A stretch of DNA of 64,000 nt from Terrabacter sp. Ter38 (GTDB lineage Bacteria > Actinomycetota > Actinomycetes > Actinomycetales > Dermatophilaceae): the NCBI RefSeq assembly GCF_024519435.1, contig NZ_JALJRZ010000008.1:1-64000 (forward strand). The letters run 5' to 3'. Positions 62,105-64,000 of this stretch are shown here, in pieces (position 1 is the first letter of the stretch; each line of letters opens with the position of its first letter). The notes under the pieces were generated by a model. That model worked only from the letters and a program-made list of their open reading frames with translations, had not been told where the DNA came from and searched no databases. Both the position numbers and the translations under genes were made by a program.

Positions 62105-63522
62105 CGCGAGACCGCCTCTCCGGAGGTCGTGGGGACGGGTGTGGTGGTGCTCGCGCCGCCCTCGGAGGCGAGACGGTCGCCGAGCCAGCGCAGTCCGCTG
62201 TCGCGGCTCGACTTGAGCAGGACGACGTCGCCGGCGCGGACGCGCGTGGCGAGCAGGTCGTGGGCAGCGTCGGTGTCGGGCACCCACTCCGAGCCGGGGA
62301 CGGCCTCGGCGAGCGGACGGGCGCCCTCGCCGACGGCCACGACGTGCTCGAAACCGCGGGACGCGGCATACGCCCCGACGGCTGCGTGCTCGGCATCGCT
62401 GTCGGGCCCGAGCTCGAGCATGCCCCCGAGGACGGCCCAGCGCTCCCCCGTCACGTGCATGGCCGCGACGGCGTCGAGGGCGGCACGCATGGAGTCGGGG
62501 TTCGCGTTGTAGGCGTCGTTGACGACGACCACGCCGTCGGGCCGGTCGGTGATCTCCATCCGCCAGCGGCTCACGGCCTCGGCAGCGCCGAGCCCGGCCA
62601 CGACCTGGTCGAGCGACAGCCCGAGCTCGAGTGCCGCCGCGGCGACGGCGAGAGAGTTGCCGACGTGGTGGGCACCGCTCTGGCGGAGGGAGACCCGGGC
62701 CGAGCCCTGCGGGCTGACGAGGGTGTATGCCGCCCTCCCGCGCTCGTCGAGGGTCACCTCCTCGGCACGCACGTTCGCCTCGGGCGACAGGCCGACGAGC
62801 TGGACCCGGGAGGCGACGCCGGAGGCCATGGCGGCCACGACGGTGTCGTCGGCGTTGAGGATCGACAGCCCCTCGGCGGGGACCGCCCGGGGCAGCTCCG
62901 ACTTGGCGTGGGCGATGTTCTCGCGCGACCCGAACTCGCCGATGTGGGCGGTGCCGACGTTGAGGACGATGGCGACCTGCGGCGGTGCGATGCGCGTGAG
63001 GTAGTCGATGTGGCCGATGCCACGGGCGCCCATCTCGGCGACGAGGAAGCGGGTGGTCGGGGTGACACGGCACACCGTGAGCGGCACGCCGATCTCGCCG
63101 TTGAGCGAGTTGACCGGCGCGACCGTCTCGGCCACCGACGACAGCACGGACGCGAGGAGGTCCTTGACGCTGGTCTTGCCCGACGACCCGGTGATGCCCA
63201 CGATCCGCAGCTCGGGAGCACGGTCGACGACTCCGCGGGCGATCCGGCCGAAGGCCGTCTGGACGTCGTCGACGACGACGCACGGCACACCGTCGACCGG
63301 ACGCTCGGTGAGGGCTGCGACGGCTCCTGCCGAGACGGCTGCAGCGACGAAGTCGTGCCCGTCGGCGGTCTCGCCGACCCGCGCGACGAAGAGGCTCCCC
63401 GGCCCGCAGTCACGGGAGTCCGTGGTCACGGGGCCGTCGACGACGACGGCCTCAGGCGTGTCGGTGCCGTGGATGGTGCCTCCGGTGAGGTCGCGGATCT
63501 CGTTGAGGGACAAGGCGATCAC
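62101..63522 (-). CDS. murF: UDP-MurNAc-tripeptide--D-alanyl-D-alanine ligase
   Basis: Completes the pentapeptide stem. The 473-residue protein has the N-terminal substrate domain ([13 protein letters not shown] near 35-47), P-loop TGSSGKTS at 111-118, and [21 protein letters not shown] in the central domain. The GTG at 63520-63522 overlaps murE by 4 nt. Confidence 0.96.
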   Translation of the reverse strand: MIALSLNEIRDLTGGTIHGTDTPEAVVVDGPVTTDSRDCGPGSLFVARVGETADGHDFVAAAVSAGAVAALTERPVDGVPCVVVDDVQTAFGRIARGVVDRAPELRIVGITGSSGKTSVKDLLASVLSSVAETVAPVNSLNGEIGVPLTVCRVTPTTRFLVAEMGARGIGHIDYLTRIAPPQVAIVLNVGTAHIGEFGSRENIAHAKSELPRAVPAEGLSILNADDTVVAAMASGVASRVQLVGLSPEANVRAEEVTLDERGRAAYTLVSPQGSARVSLRQSGAHHVGNSLAVAAAALELGLSLDQVVAGLGAAEAVSRWRMEITDRPDGVVVVNDAYNANPDSMRAALDAVAAMHVTGERWAVLGGMLELGPDSDAEHAAVGAYAASRGFEHVVAVGEGARPLAEAVPGSEWVPDTDAAHDLLATRVRAGDVVLLKSSRDSGLRWLGDRLASEGGASTTTPVPTTSGEAVSR

Positions 63523-64000
63523 GACGTCACCCCCGACGAGCTGACGGCTGCGAGGGCGGCGCGCACGGCGTCGCGGTCGTCGAACGGGTGCTTCACTCCG
63601 TGGATCTCCTGACCCTTCTCGTGTCCCTTGCCGAGCACCACGACGGTGTCGACTGGGCGGTCCTTCCCCATGCCCACGACCGCGAGGGCGATGGCCTCGG
63701 AGATCGCGCTCGAGCGCGTGCCGCCGTCGATGATCTCGGATGCTCGCGCCGAACCGGCACCGACCTCCTCGCGCGCCCCGGCGATGACGGCCGCACGGAT
63801 CTCGGCGGGGTCCTCGGACCGGGGGTTGTCGTCGGTGACGACGACGACGTCGGCGCGGCGGGCAGCGGCAGCCCCCATGGCCGGTCGCTTGCCCCGGTCC
63901 CGGTCTCCCCCGGCACCGAGGACGGCGATGAGGCGACCGCCGGTCGAGGCACGCAGCGCTGCGAGGGCGGCGTCGACGGCGTCGGGTGTGTGCGCGAAGT
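63519..64000 (-). CDS. murE: UDP-MurNAc-tripeptide synthetase (partial, C-terminal)
   Basis: Only about 160 C-terminal residues are inside the window; the 5' end lies beyond 64000. They begin FAHTPDAVDAALAALR and contain the DDNPRSEDPAEIR motif. In MurE the sequence DNPR is typical of ligases that add meso-diaminopimelate, whereas lysine enzymes carry a different residue there. Later LGKGHEKGQEIHG ends the protein. The stop at 63519-63521 overlaps the murF start. Confidence 0.93.
   Translation of the reverse strand, partial: FAHTPDAVDAALAALRASTGGRLIAVLGAGGDRDRGKRPAMGAAAARRADVVVVTDDNPRSEDPAEIRAAVIAGAREEVGAGSARASEIIDGGTRSSAISEAIALAVVGMGKDRPVDTVVVLGKGHEKGQEIHGVKHPFDDRDAVRAALAAVSSSGVTS

Overview
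This is a chromosomal, high-G+C actinobacterial window that is almost entirely core genome. The gene orders infC-rpmI-rplT, pheST-arg, hisDCBH-priA, dnaE-lspA and the dcw cluster (murE to divIVA), together with sepF, a Wag31-type divIVA, EF-G2 and MurE residues typical of meso-diaminopimelate use, point to Actinomycetia. A Micrococcales lineage near the Intrasporangiaceae is my best guess, and that is inference. Most genes lie on the minus strand, so the operons read from right to left.

Left part (1-18 kb). Positions 1-429 hold no gene. They carry two tandem promoter candidates pointing off the left edge, probably for an rRNA operon, and the terminator of tyrS. Reading leftwards come infC-rpmI-rplT with a leader attenuator and an AUC start on infC, a SPOUT RNA methyltransferase, an orphan PAS histidine kinase, pheS-pheT, the arginine genes argC-J-B-D-R-H behind a double ARG box, the glycosylase gene mpg, a decayed second mpg copy, and tyrS. 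An MFS exporter precedes infC.

Middle part (18-39 kb). A plus-strand EF-G2 gene converges on an NADP-dependent oxidoreductase. An ohr/ohrR pair is divergent around overlapping operators. The histidine operon hisD-C-B-H, a small membrane gene, priA, an SseB-family gene and a DUF445 gene follow, with a homocysteine S-methyltransferase gene on the other strand. Two secreted nucleases of unrelated folds flank an oligopeptidase B gene.

Right part (38-64 kb). A pseudouridine synthase and a winged-helix protein lie downstream of dnaE. Divergent from dnaE is a plus-strand ECF sigma cassette: sigma factor, membrane-anchored putative anti-sigma and a surface protein of unknown function. It carries two matching promoters and is the best candidate here for an undescribed system. 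rluD, lspA and a DksA-type protein with a long histone H1-like tail follow. Then comes the division cluster, read leftwards as murE (partial), murF, mraY, murD, ftsW, murG, murC, ftsQ, ftsZ, pgeF, yggS, sepF, yggT and divIVA. Most dcw genes overlap by 4 nt, whereas ftsZ has its own leader and terminator.

Two features cut across the whole window. The heptamer GGCATAC/GTATGCC is about fourfold over-represented and forces rare codons. Several genes have a -10 hexamer only 6-9 nt before the start codon, which implies leaderless mRNAs. I saw no tRNA, CRISPR array, insertion sequence or prophage.
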